From SLJN01 sp964505385 (GTDB lineage Bacteria > Bacteroidota > Rhodothermia > Balneolales > Natronogracilivirgulaceae), in contig CAZDIA010000011.1 in the NCBI GenBank assembly GCA_964505385.1, positions 22,463 to 86,462 of the forward strand: DNA of 64,000 bases, given 5' to 3'. The translations under genes and the position numbers were made by a program. Positions 38,802-48,227 of this stretch are shown in pieces; the first letter of the stretch is position 1, and each line of letters begins with the position of its first letter. Below the pieces are notes generated by a model that was not told where the DNA came from, searched no databases, and worked only from the letters and a program-made list of their open reading frames with translations.

Positions 38802-39641
38802 TTAAAAAAGCTCTCTTTGGAGGTTGAAACCTATACGAATATCTCCTTCCCAGAACCGGTCATTATTATTTGCCATAATATACTGTTCATTATGCCATTG
38901 GGTTGCAGATAGAAAAACCTGGTAAATGATCACACCACCGTCAATGTGGATACCTAAGCCCAAATTGTCACTGGTATCCTCGTTTCTTGTACCTATGACG
39001 GGCAGATATTCCACACTGGCCGCGATCTCATCGGTGAGCAGATATTTCGCTGATAGGCCTGCGCCAAATAATTGAGAATTATTTACGCTACCGTCTAAAT
39101 AATTATAATGGGCATACATCGGAGAGGCCTGTAGACGGAAATTGCCGAATGAATAAGCTAACATCAAAGACGTCAGGTAGGTAGACCGCTCCGTGAAGTT
39201 GCGATCTATACCGCTTCGGGTATCTATTCCCGTGCTGATACGTAATGCAGTTTCCAATGGAAAGGCGTCGAACTGAGACTGCTTAGTGAGGGTATACTTA
39301 GAATGAATATCAACTACATTCTGAAATCCCATTCTGCCTATGCCTGCAGAAAGTCTTTCGGTGATACCATATTCAATACCGATTCGGGTATGAGCCCCTT
39401 GATCGACGCCGAAAAATGTATCGATTCCACCATCGAGCATACCGAAGGTATGCCTGACCGACAATCTCAACATACCCGGTTCCTCACGAAAGACAGATGC
39501 GGTATTTATATTACTGTTTGCCCAGAATATATTTTCCGAATTTTCAGTTGAATCGCTCTCCGAATTCATACCCGCGGCGGATAAAAAAGGAAATGCTGTG
39601 ATGAGAATTAGTGCCAAACAAAATAAGGCAGATCGGTACAT
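38802..39641 (-). CDS. DUF5777 family outer-membrane beta-barrel protein
   Basis: A 279-residue exported protein (signal about 1-23) of the DUF5777 type: SVRHTFGMLDGG and GVDQGAHTRIGIEYGITERLSAGIGR followed by alternating strands and a C-terminal Phe. It is the third gene of a minus-strand set (Rieske, YceI, DUF5777), the last gap being about 106 bp. Its function is unknown; barrels of this kind may be channels or receptors in the outer membrane. Confidence 0.82.
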   Translation of the reverse strand: MYRSALFCLALILITAFPFLSAAGMNSESDSTENSENIFWANSNINTASVFREEPGMLRLSVRHTFGMLDGGIDTFFGVDQGAHTRIGIEYGITERLSAGIGRMGFQNVVDIHSKYTLTKQSQFDAFPLETALRISTGIDTRSGIDRNFTERSTYLTSLMLAYSFGNFRLQASPMYAHYNYLDGSVNNSQLFGAGLSAKYLLTDEIAASVEYLPVIGTRNEDTSDNLGLGIHIDGGVIIYQVFLSATQWHNEQYIMANNNDRFWEGDIRIGFNLQRELF

Positions 39642-39747
39642 AGTGCAGGATTTATATGATTTTTTGTGCTTGGTTTTTAATGAACTTCAGCTAAGCCGTC
39701 AATTTCGTCAAAAAAACATATTTAAACAGCTATAGTTATATCAGAAC

Positions 39748-40341
39748 TCATCGTGTGAGAGTAACTTCGTAATTGACTTTCAATTCGTCTCTCGCCCGGA
39801 CGGCTCCCAGAAAAGCGGTGGGGGGATCAATGTCGAAATCCGTCATTTTCATTTCGTATTCTCCGATTATTCGAAATGTGGAATCACTTGTCTTTTGCAT
39901 GGTAGCAGAAAGTACAATGTTTTGTGTCACCCCCGCTACAGATAAATCCCCGGCAGCTTCTACTACATACTGACTATTATTTTCTTCAAAACTTTTGATC
40001 TCCGACAATTCATAACTAATCTCGGGATGATCTTCCTTTCTAAGATACTCATGTATGCTTGAGGTCTCCCGACTGTTTCCTGAATCGATTGCTTCTACCG
40101 GAATTGTGAAATAAAATCGCTCGAAATCCAGTGAAGTATCCGTGAATTCCTGAAGGATGATGTCGGTTTCTCCGATTTTAGTTTCAGCATCCCAGCTTTG
40201 GATATTGGTGCTGCCGCTGAGCTTTATCTCCGTTTGATCATCTACAAAAGAGTACGTTTCCTGTGACCAACCCGCTTCTACCGCCAAAGTTGATACAATA
40301 ATCCCCGAGAGCAAACTTGCGTATACATGAGTATGTGGCAT
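39748..40341 (-). CDS. YceI-like periplasmic lipid-binding protein
   Basis: This 197-residue protein has a signal peptide ending near WSQ, then a YceI lipocalin-like barrel with IKLSGSTNIQSWDAETK and RKEDHPEISYELSEIKSF. YceI proteins bind isoprenoid-like or amide-lipid ligands in the periplasm; in this group they are often near redox genes. It starts 15 bp after the Rieske gene, so the two are co-transcribed. Confidence 0.85.
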   Translation of the reverse strand: MPHTHVYASLLSGIIVSTLAVEAGWSQETYSFVDDQTEIKLSGSTNIQSWDAETKIGETDIILQEFTDTSLDFERFYFTIPVEAIDSGNSRETSSIHEYLRKEDHPEISYELSEIKSFEENNSQYVVEAAGDLSVAGVTQNIVLSATMQKTSDSTFRIIGEYEMKMTDFDIDPPTAFLGAVRARDELKVNYEVTLTR

Positions 40342-40356
40342 AATTCCGAAATTAAA

Positions 40357-40836
40357 TTAGCTAAGTATAACTGTTAGTTCGTTATTCTCACGAGTCGTTT
40401 CGTATTCCGTAAGGTCTTCGGTGGCCGGACTTTCAATTACCTGACCGGTAGTATCGAATCTGGAGCCGTGACAGGTGCAATGAAAGGTACCATCTTCAAA
40501 TTCCCAGTCCTGCCTGCAACCTTGATGTGGACACTCATCGGAAAATGCTCGTATTTTTTCTCCGTCCACGTTAACCAGCAAGAGTTGCTGATCACCGACA
40601 TGTTTCCACGCAAGTTCCTCTTTCAGTTCCTCAAAAGACTCGCTGTTCAGGTTAATGGTGACGGTACCGTTTTCTTCTACAATGTCATCGCGATCATCAT
40701 CTTCTGTCGCGTCGGTTACATCACAGGAAGTTAATTTGATCCCGAGAAACGAAATCAACGTGGCGGATCCGACTGTCCTCAGAAACTTTTTGCGATCAAT
40801 GGGCTTCTCGAAGTGTTGTTCGATATATGTACTCAT
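40357..40836 (-). CDS. Rieske [2Fe-2S] lipoprotein
   Basis: A 159-residue protein with a signal carrying DRKKFLRTVG (a lysine-containing Tat-like motif) and lipobox LTSC (Cys38). The Rieske cluster ligands are Cys102 and His104 in CPHQGC, and Cys120 and His123 in CTCHGS, with Cys107 and Cys122 positioned for the disulfide. It probably transfers electrons in the periplasm. It is the first gene of the Rieske-YceI-DUF5777 operon; no cytochrome b is beside it, so it is not an ordinary bc1 subunit. Confidence 0.9.
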   Translation of the reverse strand: MSTYIEQHFEKPIDRKKFLRTVGSATLISFLGIKLTSCDVTDATEDDDRDDIVEENGTVTINLNSESFEELKEELAWKHVGDQQLLLVNVDGEKIRAFSDECPHQGCRQDWEFEDGTFHCTCHGSRFDTTGQVIESPATEDLTEYETTRENNELTVILS

Positions 40837-41247
40837 GTAGAGGACCTTATTAGGTGATTAGATTAGTGAGCGGTATTTAAGTGTTAACTAAGATAGGACA
40901 AAACATTTAGGCATAAATAAAAGTTCGCTGTTAATTCTACTTAATTTTATGTTTGACTAAATCTGCTACTGAATGTATAGTGCGTGGATGCTACAGAATA
41001 GCTATTGATCAATGTCGGTATTTGTAGCGTTGATGATGTTATCATATAAAGCCATAGTTACTGAATTAATGATATTTTAATCCTAAGCTTTGGTCGGTGT
41101 AGTTCGCTTTTGCGGCATAAAAGTTCTGAAAATTGATCTGCTATAAATGGGAGCTCTACACTTTTTGTAGTCTAAATCAGAATACCAAATAAGGGAAAGA
41201 TTCGCGTTAAAATTTATCCTAACGTAAGTACACTCAGCAGAATATAA
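40837..41247. other. Gene-free region between the Rieske operon and the methyltransferase
   Basis: I see no gene, hairpin or repeat. AT-rich; probably holds the Rieske operon promoter. Confidence 0.4.
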
Positions 41248-42057
41248 CTACTCATCTCTAACCATCTCATACAGACTGTATTCCCCTATATTCCAAAACG
41301 GCGTTCTCGATATCAGTTGATCAAAACGCCATAGTTTTTCTGCGACACTACCCAGTTTATCGAGAAGATGCGCCCGATACCAGGCGGGATAGAAGATACT
41401 GTACCCGCGGGTTTCAGTAATTTTGAAATGATTTTTAAAAGCCTTTCGGATATCTCCTGCGGAAAAAACATTGCTTGGCAGCTTGCGGTTGTCGGAATAC
41501 CCTTGCCATCGTCCTAATACTCTCTCAAAAGCTTTGTCGGTACGGCCTTTAGCCAACCAAAGAGGGATTTCGGTTATATAGTATCGGTTTACAAAGGTAA
41601 GGACGAGTCGTGTGCCGGGCCCGGATATATTTTTTATTTGTGAAGCTGCCAGTGATAGATCATAAACGGTATTCAAACCGCCGAAAAAAACATAGATCAG
41701 GTCGAAAGAGGTGTCGGGAAATAAGTAATGCAAGTCTTCAACCGAGCCTGTAGCCAATCGGGTATTTGATAGGTTATTCTCCTTTACGTTATCTTCGGCG
41801 AGCCTAACCATCTCCGGAGAAACATCAATTCCATAGACTTTGCTCTCCGGATTTCTTTCTGCAAAGTAACAAACATCAAAACCGGGACCGCACCCGATCT
41901 CAAGGGCGTTATCGAATGGGTGGCGATCAGCTACAGTGCGAAAGGAATGACGAATTTTCTGTAGAACCCTGTTTTCTTCGTAACGCTGTTCGAAGCTTTT
42001 GGCATCCTCGTCGTAATAGTCGGCAACTTCATTGTAGTAACTTTTTTCGTCGGTCAT
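41248..42057 (-). CDS. Class I SAM-dependent methyltransferase
   Basis: This 269-residue protein has SAM motif I ALEIGCGPGFDVCYFAE, an acidic motif II VYGIDVSPEMV, and TGSVEDLHYLFPDTSFDLIYVF. It lies at the left end of a surface-glycan-like cluster, 133 bp from an epimerase-like gene on the same strand. It may modify a glycan or lipid precursor; the target cannot be inferred. Confidence 0.85.
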   Translation of the reverse strand: MTDEKSYYNEVADYYDEDAKSFEQRYEENRVLQKIRHSFRTVADRHPFDNALEIGCGPGFDVCYFAERNPESKVYGIDVSPEMVRLAEDNVKENNLSNTRLATGSVEDLHYLFPDTSFDLIYVFFGGLNTVYDLSLAASQIKNISGPGTRLVLTFVNRYYITEIPLWLAKGRTDKAFERVLGRWQGYSDNRKLPSNVFSAGDIRKAFKNHFKITETRGYSIFYPAWYRAHLLDKLGSVAEKLWRFDQLISRTPFWNIGEYSLYEMVRDE

Positions 42058-42190
42058 GCGATAGAGGCCCGGTTATGTTTGCATTAATTGAGATAAAAAA
42101 CGGAAAGCCAAAACCGTTCGTTCAGTGGCGCAGTTCTGTTAAAGTTGAGACAATTTAGATTGGCGAGATTTATAACTTTACAACATTCCT

Positions 42191-43138
42191 TCAGTCTGAT
42201 CTCTCCTTTTCCAGTTTTTGTATCACATCAGCCAAAGTTTCAGAGAGGGTCGGGAAGTTTGGTTTGAATGATTCTAATTCGGTTCTATCTGAAACCGGAT
42301 TAAGAGAAAAGGACAAGGCTTCAGCCACCGTTTTCCCATATTTACGCCGAAGGGTTTCAAGTGAATAGGACTTTACGGGCACGCCCGTAAGATCGGATAG
42401 GGTAGTGCAGAACATTTTTTGAGTTACCGGTTTTTGTACAGCCATGTTTACGACACCCGGTTTAGCAGAATGTTTTGCAATGTGATTTATAAGACGTCCA
42501 GAGTCCGAAACATGGATGATCGACATCAGGTTCTCGCCATCGCCGAAAAGCGGAACCTCCCCCTGCCTTTGAATTTGCCGCCAATAAAACTGTCGAAACC
42601 AAGATCCCGCACCCAAAACCCAGGGTGCCCGAGCAATGTAAAGCGGAAGCTGAGAGGTTTTTGCGGCATTAAGAAGGGGATATTCCGCACGCAAGTAATA
42701 TTTTTGAAATCCCGTTGGCGCCAAAGGAGCATCTTCGTGGACCGGCCTGGTGCCGTTTGAACCATAGACAAGCGTGCCGGAAACATAAACCAGCCTCGGA
42801 GGATTTTTCAGCGATTCCATCCATTTGACGAGCCTTTGATTTGCCCAGGCGCCCTGCCATCCTGCAAGCCATCTTCCCGGTGTGGTTCGACCGGATATCC
42901 GGCCACTGTGGATAATCACTCCTGGTAAATCATCTTCAAGTGCTGTCCAATCAAATTTGCGAAAATCACCTTTGAGCTGTCGAACGCCATTGGGTTCCGG
43001 CGGGTTTTTGTGGTATAGCGCACTGAGTTTTACACCCTCTGCAGCAAGCTGATAAGCCACGGAAGATCCTATAAAACCGCTACCTCCGATAAGTAATACA
43101 TTGCTATTTTCTAAAGAATCTTTCGATTGATCCGGCAT
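42191..43138 (-). CDS. NAD-dependent epimerase/dehydratase-like protein without YxxxK
   Basis: The 315-residue extended SDR has the NAD motif VLLIGGSGFIG, the VYVSGTLVYGSNG strand and the later IIHVSDSG. At the active site the expected YxxxK is replaced by FQKYYLRAEY: the Tyr is present but no Lys lies four residues later. It could be catalytically different or a binding protein. It is divergent from the kinase-fold gene with a 62-bp gap and probably acts on a sugar nucleotide. Confidence 0.82.
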   Translation of the reverse strand: MPDQSKDSLENSNVLLIGGSGFIGSSVAYQLAAEGVKLSALYHKNPPEPNGVRQLKGDFRKFDWTALEDDLPGVIIHSGRISGRTTPGRWLAGWQGAWANQRLVKWMESLKNPPRLVYVSGTLVYGSNGTRPVHEDAPLAPTGFQKYYLRAEYPLLNAAKTSQLPLYIARAPWVLGAGSWFRQFYWRQIQRQGEVPLFGDGENLMSIIHVSDSGRLINHIAKHSAKPGVVNMAVQKPVTQKMFCTTLSDLTGVPVKSYSLETLRRKYGKTVAEALSFSLNPVSDRTELESFKPNFPTLSETLADVIQKLEKERSD

Positions 43139-43200
43139 AATCTCAACTGCATGTAATTTACTTTGACATCCTTAACTGATTACCAGATAAAACCGTTCTG

Positions 43201-43974
43201 ATGAATAATCAATTACCATCTCAGATAAACTCATCCAATACGGTCAGCTTCCGGGGAGCGCGAGTTGTCAAAACCTACCAGGACGAAGACAGGATGTTTG
43301 TGTGCATTGCGGTTGCTAAGAAACTGGCGGAATATACTCCGGAAAACCGCTTATTCGGAGAAGGTTACCGTGTTAAGGTTGTAATACCCGAACCAATCGA
43401 GAGTGAGGTAGGTACCGCAGTGATGGCGCATGTAAATGCAGAACCCGCACAATTCAGGTTATCTTATAGAGAACTATACAGTGTAGCGGATGCATTGACG
43501 GAGTGGTACGCTTTAGTTTTGGATCAGTCATTCGAAACGGAGGGTCGTTACGCATTCCACCGCGATCTACATCTCGGAAATGTGTTAGTAAACAAAGAAA
43601 GCCATTCGATTTACATTATTGATCCTTCACCGAATGCAGTAGAAAGTTCCGAGATAACCGCCTGGCTCGATTTCCAGCATTATCTGATGAGTACCGCTCT
43701 CAGCGTTTTTCCTCGATACGGTCAGTTTACATCACTTGGCCGAATATTTCTTGACAGGGTTGAGACGAAATTGAAATATCCGGTCGGACTTCGATCGCAG
43801 CTTTACACTCAATTGCTGCTTCTTAAATCTGTCGCCAAAAAAGCTGTAAAACAACGAAAGTTTGCTGACCTGCTGCGATGCAGCTTTGCATCGGTTTATA
43901 TCTTTCTTTTCTTGGTTATCCGAAAGTTCGGGAAGAGTGATACTAGAATGAAAGGTGGAGACGCCTGTGAATGA
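43201..43974 (+). CDS. Kinase-fold protein with HRDLHxxN motif, surface-glycan-associated
   Basis: The 257-residue protein has a short kinase-like fold: AVAKKLAEYTP and GEGYRVKVVIPEP early, then the catalytic loop HRDLHLGN (120-127) and IYIIDPSPN (Asp141), as in lipopolysaccharide or small-molecule kinases. An N-terminal Gly-rich loop is not clear, so activity is uncertain. A hydrophobic stretch near residue 230 could be a membrane anchor. It may phosphorylate a glycan or lipid (inference), and is convergent with the glycosyltransferase-fusion gene, 26 bp between ends. Confidence 0.7.
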   Translation: MNNQLPSQINSSNTVSFRGARVVKTYQDEDRMFVCIAVAKKLAEYTPENRLFGEGYRVKVVIPEPIESEVGTAVMAHVNAEPAQFRLSYRELYSVADALTEWYALVLDQSFETEGRYAFHRDLHLGNVLVNKESHSIYIIDPSPNAVESSEITAWLDFQHYLMSTALSVFPRYGQFTSLGRIFLDRVETKLKYPVGLRSQLYTQLLLLKSVAKKAVKQRKFADLLRCSFASVYIFLFLVIRKFGKSDTRMKGGDACE

Positions 43975-44000
43975 TTCAGAATCTTTTCAGCCTAATTGCA

Positions 44001-46010
44001 TCAATCAAATTCAGATACACTTTTTTCTTTCCATTTGGCTCTATGCGTCAGTTGTTTACGGGTTTTTTTGAGGATCTCCTCATACGTTTTATACACATAA
44101 GGCCGGTGATCATTGTTATGAAGTTTGATTCGAAAAGCATCCCACATTAGTCCGCCTTTAAGATTTCTGTTTCCGTTTTTTTGCCATTTTCGGGCAAAGA
44201 AATACATGATCGTAAGATTCAGCCAAAAAAACGGTTTGAACCAACTTCTGTTTATATCTTTAGGGTGATCGCGATCCTCCTGTTTCTGCATCTTTACGTT
44301 ATGTACAGGTATATTCGGGAAATAATCCCGAATCCATGGGTTGTGATATCTGATATGCTCCGTACCCTTTTTACGAAAAACTTGTTTCAGAAACAGTAGT
44401 TGAAAAGCGGTATAGTAATCTTGCTGCCAGGTAATTTCCTGAGCGGAGTCATCAACAAGATAATTGCTGCAGCAACTGTCTTTTTTCTTCAAAAGCGTGC
44501 TTAGAATGCGTACAATAAGATAAGCAATCCAAACACGGTCTTTTTTGGCAACGATAAACAAGTCAAGATCAGGGTTGGTGTATAACCCGGTTTGATGTGA
44601 TGTTCCGCCTGAAAAATAGACCGCTTTTATTACCGGAAAGCTACCAAGCAGGCGAATCAGCTTTTGATGCTGCTTTCTTACCTTAGAATGTTCGATTCCG
44701 GATTTTTCGTTAAGATGGGTATCATGTAATGTATTCCGGAACAGATGTCGATCTAATGAAAACACCGAAGGATAGTACCTTGCAAGTTGCTCGGCCTCTG
44801 ATTTAATAGTTATCTGATCTCCCGCAGCGACAGGAAAAGCAAGCTGCATTTTAGATAAAGATATCGGGGCACCAAATACCGCCGCATAGCTTGATGTGGA
44901 TATAATTGCAAGGCTTTCATCGGGTTGGGATGATCCGTAACCGGGGAAGATCGGGCGTTCGGAGCTGTGAAGCCGCTCAATAATTTCGTTTAAGGAAGCA
45001 TCATAGCGTTCCCTCGAATAGAGTTGTTGAATTTCATCAGCATGCACGGAAGCCGTTTCAAAATGCGATCGGGTTAGATTTTCAATATTTTCCGCGATTT
45101 CATGATCATCGGATGTATTCGTAGTGAGAGATCTTCCACCGCTTACCTCCTGCAGGGCCGGGTCGGTTGAGATAAGTGCAGGTGTTCCGGCTGCAAGTGC
45201 TTCCAATTGCGGTAATCCGAAACCTTCCACGTTACTCAAGTTGATAAAACCCGAAGCGGATTTTAAAATACTGCTTACTTGCTCATCCGGTAGATAGCCT
45301 TTCCAGGTGACGCCCGGTGTTTGCTGAACCAGATCCCGGAAAGCGGAGGACCACCTTTTCCCGGCATGAAGGCTGCCAATAAGCATCAACCGGTATTCGG
45401 ATAGGTTGCTAAGTTGAAACGCGCGAATCAGCCGGAGCACATTCTTTTTAGGTTCCATGTTACCGAGATAAACCAGAGTGCGCTCCCGCTTGTGTGAAGG
45501 AATAACGGGCGATTTATTAAGCCAACGAGGAAGGTGGACAACAATCCTGTCAGTACTGACACCAAGATGCTTATGGATCTGCTGCGCCGAAGCCCGGCTA
45601 ACGGTTAGTATGATTCGGGCCTTTTTAACCGAGTGTTTGATACGATGTCGGTACCAATTTCGCATCTTAAAGGAGTAAAATCGGGGGTGAGTTAAAAAAG
45701 ATACATCATGTATAGTTACAGCTGAAGGAATTTCCCAGTTAAACGGCATGAAGTAGTTAGGGAAAAAAGCGGCATCCGCATCTATGCGGGGAGCGTTGCC
45801 CATCAGGTCACGGTTTATCGTTACATGCGGAGAATTATGGCACTGAACGAGACGGTCAGTCTCCGGGAGCCGAGCAGTTTTGGTATTTACAGCTGCTGTA
45901 AGTTTATGCTTGCCAGGCAGTTCAGAGAGAGAGGTATATAAATGAGAGGTATATTTGGCCGTGCCGTTCGTATTTCGGTTCAGCGTCGATGCATCGATAA
46001 AAAACCGCAT
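44001..46010 (-). CDS. GT4 glycosyltransferase fused to a nucleotidyltransferase-like domain
   Basis: From the ATG at 46010 the protein is 669 residues. Residues 1 to about 350 are a GT-B/GT4 glycosyltransferase (MRFFIDASTLNRNTNGTAKY, VYLGNMEPKKNVLRLIRAF, GFINLSNVEGFGLPQLEALA). A C-terminal domain (about 440-640) carries AVYFSGGTSHQTG and NPDLDLFIVAK, the (G)GS/T...DxD pattern of the NTP transferase fold. The open frame extends to 46184 but would overlap the next exporter gene and lacks similarity there. Substrates are unknown; the context suggests a surface glycan. Confidence 0.75.
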   Translation of the reverse strand: MRFFIDASTLNRNTNGTAKYTSHLYTSLSELPGKHKLTAAVNTKTARLPETDRLVQCHNSPHVTINRDLMGNAPRIDADAAFFPNYFMPFNWEIPSAVTIHDVSFLTHPRFYSFKMRNWYRHRIKHSVKKARIILTVSRASAQQIHKHLGVSTDRIVVHLPRWLNKSPVIPSHKRERTLVYLGNMEPKKNVLRLIRAFQLSNLSEYRLMLIGSLHAGKRWSSAFRDLVQQTPGVTWKGYLPDEQVSSILKSASGFINLSNVEGFGLPQLEALAAGTPALISTDPALQEVSGGRSLTTNTSDDHEIAENIENLTRSHFETASVHADEIQQLYSRERYDASLNEIIERLHSSERPIFPGYGSSQPDESLAIISTSSYAAVFGAPISLSKMQLAFPVAAGDQITIKSEAEQLARYYPSVFSLDRHLFRNTLHDTHLNEKSGIEHSKVRKQHQKLIRLLGSFPVIKAVYFSGGTSHQTGLYTNPDLDLFIVAKKDRVWIAYLIVRILSTLLKKKDSCCSNYLVDDSAQEITWQQDYYTAFQLLFLKQVFRKKGTEHIRYHNPWIRDYFPNIPVHNVKMQKQEDRDHPKDINRSWFKPFFWLNLTIMYFFARKWQKNGNRNLKGGLMWDAFRIKLHNNDHRPYVYKTYEEILKKTRKQLTHRAKWKEKSVSEFD

Positions 46011-46165
46011 GATGAGGGATGGGTTAATTTTAAAAGAAGAAAAAACAAAGCCGGATAATTTTTCATTCAAATAAAAGAGGTGAGCCGGCATTATGAATGT
46101 GCGAATGAATCCCCGCAGTAATCGGTTTGCTATTTTTACACCCAAAATAGACACCCTGTTTCCTA

Positions 46166-47929
46166 TTGAAATCGAAAAAATCAATAAAACCCCTTCTACC
46201 GGTAATCCGCAGGATTTTCGGGCTCACCAAGCCGTACCGGATTAAGCTGATTGCTGCCATCAAAGCATCGGTATGTGCTACATTCGTATGGCTTTCGATA
46301 CCGCTGGGCTTACGCGAGCTGCTTGATGCCGTTTTCGTAGATAACGACGCCTCCTTGCTAAACACCATATCGGTGGTTTTGCTCGGACTTTTTATGATAC
46401 AGGCGTTATTGGGATTTTGGGGTTCCTACATGCTTGACTGGGTGGGAGAGCGGATTGTTTCGGATTTACGAAAAAACGTGTATGAACACTTACACAAGCT
46501 TGGCCTAAGATTTTTTTCAGAGCGCAGGCTCGGCGAAATAACATCCCGTCTAACCAATGATATCGCCTCGCTCAGGGATGCCATCACGCGAACATTTTCG
46601 GAGAGTATAACTCAGACCATCAGCTTGTTCGGCTCGGCAGGCTTAATGCTTTGGCTTAACTGGCGTCTCAGCCTGGTGCTTTTTGTCACCGTTCCGTTGA
46701 TTGCGTTTGCCGTTAAATACTTCGGGCATAAAATCCGTCAGCTTTCCCGCAGGGTGCAAGACCGTCTCGCTGATACTACTGCTGCTGCGGAAGAGGCTTT
46801 GAGTTCGGTTTTTGCCGTAAAAGCATTCGGCAGAGAAAGCTATGAGACCGAGCGGTACGGTAGCGGAGTAGAAACCCTGTTTACTACGGCACGAAGAAAA
46901 GCTTTGTTCAGCAATTTATTCTGGAGTTCAGTCTCCGTGATGTTTATGACTGCCATGGTCATCATATTCTGGTATGGGGGACAGGAAGTGCTTGCCGGCC
47001 GGCTTTCCGCGGGTGATCTCGTCGCGTTTATCTTCTTCGGTTTTAATATCGGAAGATCGCTGGGCGGCATGGCAAGAATTTATTCCGTCTTCAGTGCAGC
47101 CGCAGGTGCCACTGAACGAATTTTTGAACTTCTCGGTGAAGAGCCTGAAATAAAAGATAATCCTGATGGCGCAAACCCCTCGCGTTTAGATGGAACCATA
47201 ACTTTTCGCAACGTGATGTTTGAGTACGAACCCGATCAGCCGGTACTTGATAATATCTCATTCGAGGTGGAAGCAGGGGAAACGGTTGCTTTGGTCGGGC
47301 GCAGCGGGGTAGGCAAATCAACCCTAATGCATTTGATACCCCGTTTTTATGATGTCCAAGCCGGCAGTATTCTTGTGGGTGATCTGCCGGTTGATGAGTA
47401 TCGGATAGAGGCACTTCGGAGATCTATTGCTATGGTTCCGCAGCATATACAGCTCTTCAGCTCATCCATAGCTGATAATATCGGGTACAGTAAGCCGGGT
47501 GCGACCATCGAAGAAATTAAAGAAGCCGCGTATTTAGCCAATGCAGATGAATTTATCTCCGAAATTCCGGATGGCTATGACGCTTTAATCGGCGAGAAGG
47601 GAGTAAAATTGAGCGGCGGGCAAAGGCAGCGTTTGGCCATTGCGCGGGCGATTCTGAAAGATCCTGCCATTTTACTTCTGGATGAAGCGACTTCTTCACT
47701 CGACTCGGAATCCGAATCTGCTGTACAGGAAGCTCTGCAACATCTTATGAAAGACCGAACCACATTGGTAATTGCTCATCGCCTCTCTACAGTCCAAAAC
47801 GCGGATCGGATATTTGTGATGGATGAAGGTAAAATTGTTCAGACAGGCTCGCACTACAGCTTGATGGAACAACCGGGTTTATACAGAAAGCTCTACGATC
47901 AACAGTTAAAAAATGAGGTGGAACCTTAG
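46166..47929 (+). CDS. MsbA-like lipid/glycolipid ABC exporter
   Basis: A 587-residue homodimer-type ABC exporter: six transmembrane helices then a nucleotide-binding domain with Walker A GRSGVGKST, signature LSGGQRQRLAIARA and Walker B ILLLDEATSSLD, all canonical. It follows the MsbA pattern (SVVLLGLFMIQALLGFWGSY, GERIVSDLRKNVYEHLHKLG). It would flip lipid A or a glycolipid to the periplasm. Start is a TTG at 46166, divergent from the glycosyltransferase-fusion gene. It likely exports the product of this cluster (inference). Confidence 0.88.
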   Translation: MKSKKSIKPLLPVIRRIFGLTKPYRIKLIAAIKASVCATFVWLSIPLGLRELLDAVFVDNDASLLNTISVVLLGLFMIQALLGFWGSYMLDWVGERIVSDLRKNVYEHLHKLGLRFFSERRLGEITSRLTNDIASLRDAITRTFSESITQTISLFGSAGLMLWLNWRLSLVLFVTVPLIAFAVKYFGHKIRQLSRRVQDRLADTTAAAEEALSSVFAVKAFGRESYETERYGSGVETLFTTARRKALFSNLFWSSVSVMFMTAMVIIFWYGGQEVLAGRLSAGDLVAFIFFGFNIGRSLGGMARIYSVFSAAAGATERIFELLGEEPEIKDNPDGANPSRLDGTITFRNVMFEYEPDQPVLDNISFEVEAGETVALVGRSGVGKSTLMHLIPRFYDVQAGSILVGDLPVDEYRIEALRRSIAMVPQHIQLFSSSIADNIGYSKPGATIEEIKEAAYLANADEFISEIPDGYDALIGEKGVKLSGGQRQRLAIARAILKDPAILLLDEATSSLDSESESAVQEALQHLMKDRTTLVIAHRLSTVQNADRIFVMDEGKIVQTGSHYSLMEQPGLYRKLYDQQLKNEVEP

Positions 47930-48201
47930 GGTATTATAGTAATCAATTTAGAACTGTATAAGTTAGGCCGAAATTGACTGTTTATAATTTTTAAAGAGAA
48001 TTCAAATAAAGCGAGATCGAAAGAATTCTAAAGCGATCATATTTGAGTTGCCGGATAAAAAAATCCAAATAACTAATTAGAATATAAATTACAGTAACTT
48101 ATGGGTCTAATGCACTAAACCAGGCAACACTCAGATTGGTGTAAAAAAATATCAGTATTAAAATATTTTGAATGATAAAACAGTCATGGTCGAGCAAATG
48201 A

Positions 48202-48216
48202 TGCAACATACTTGCA
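48202..48216. promoter_or_regulatory. Diverged Zur-type operator 1 before the lipoprotein/ZnuD-like operon
   Basis: TGCAACATACTTGCA matches the perfect site at 29580 in 11 of 15 positions and keeps a 7-1-7 layout with 5 of 7 paired arms. It ends 67 bp before the first lipoprotein ATG. Confidence 0.55.
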
Positions 48217-48227
48217 TTTAATTTTGA

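Noticed and set aside
46011..46184. N-terminal extension of the glycosyltransferase fusion
   Set aside because: It would overlap the start of the divergent exporter, and GT4 similarity begins at the ATG at 46010.
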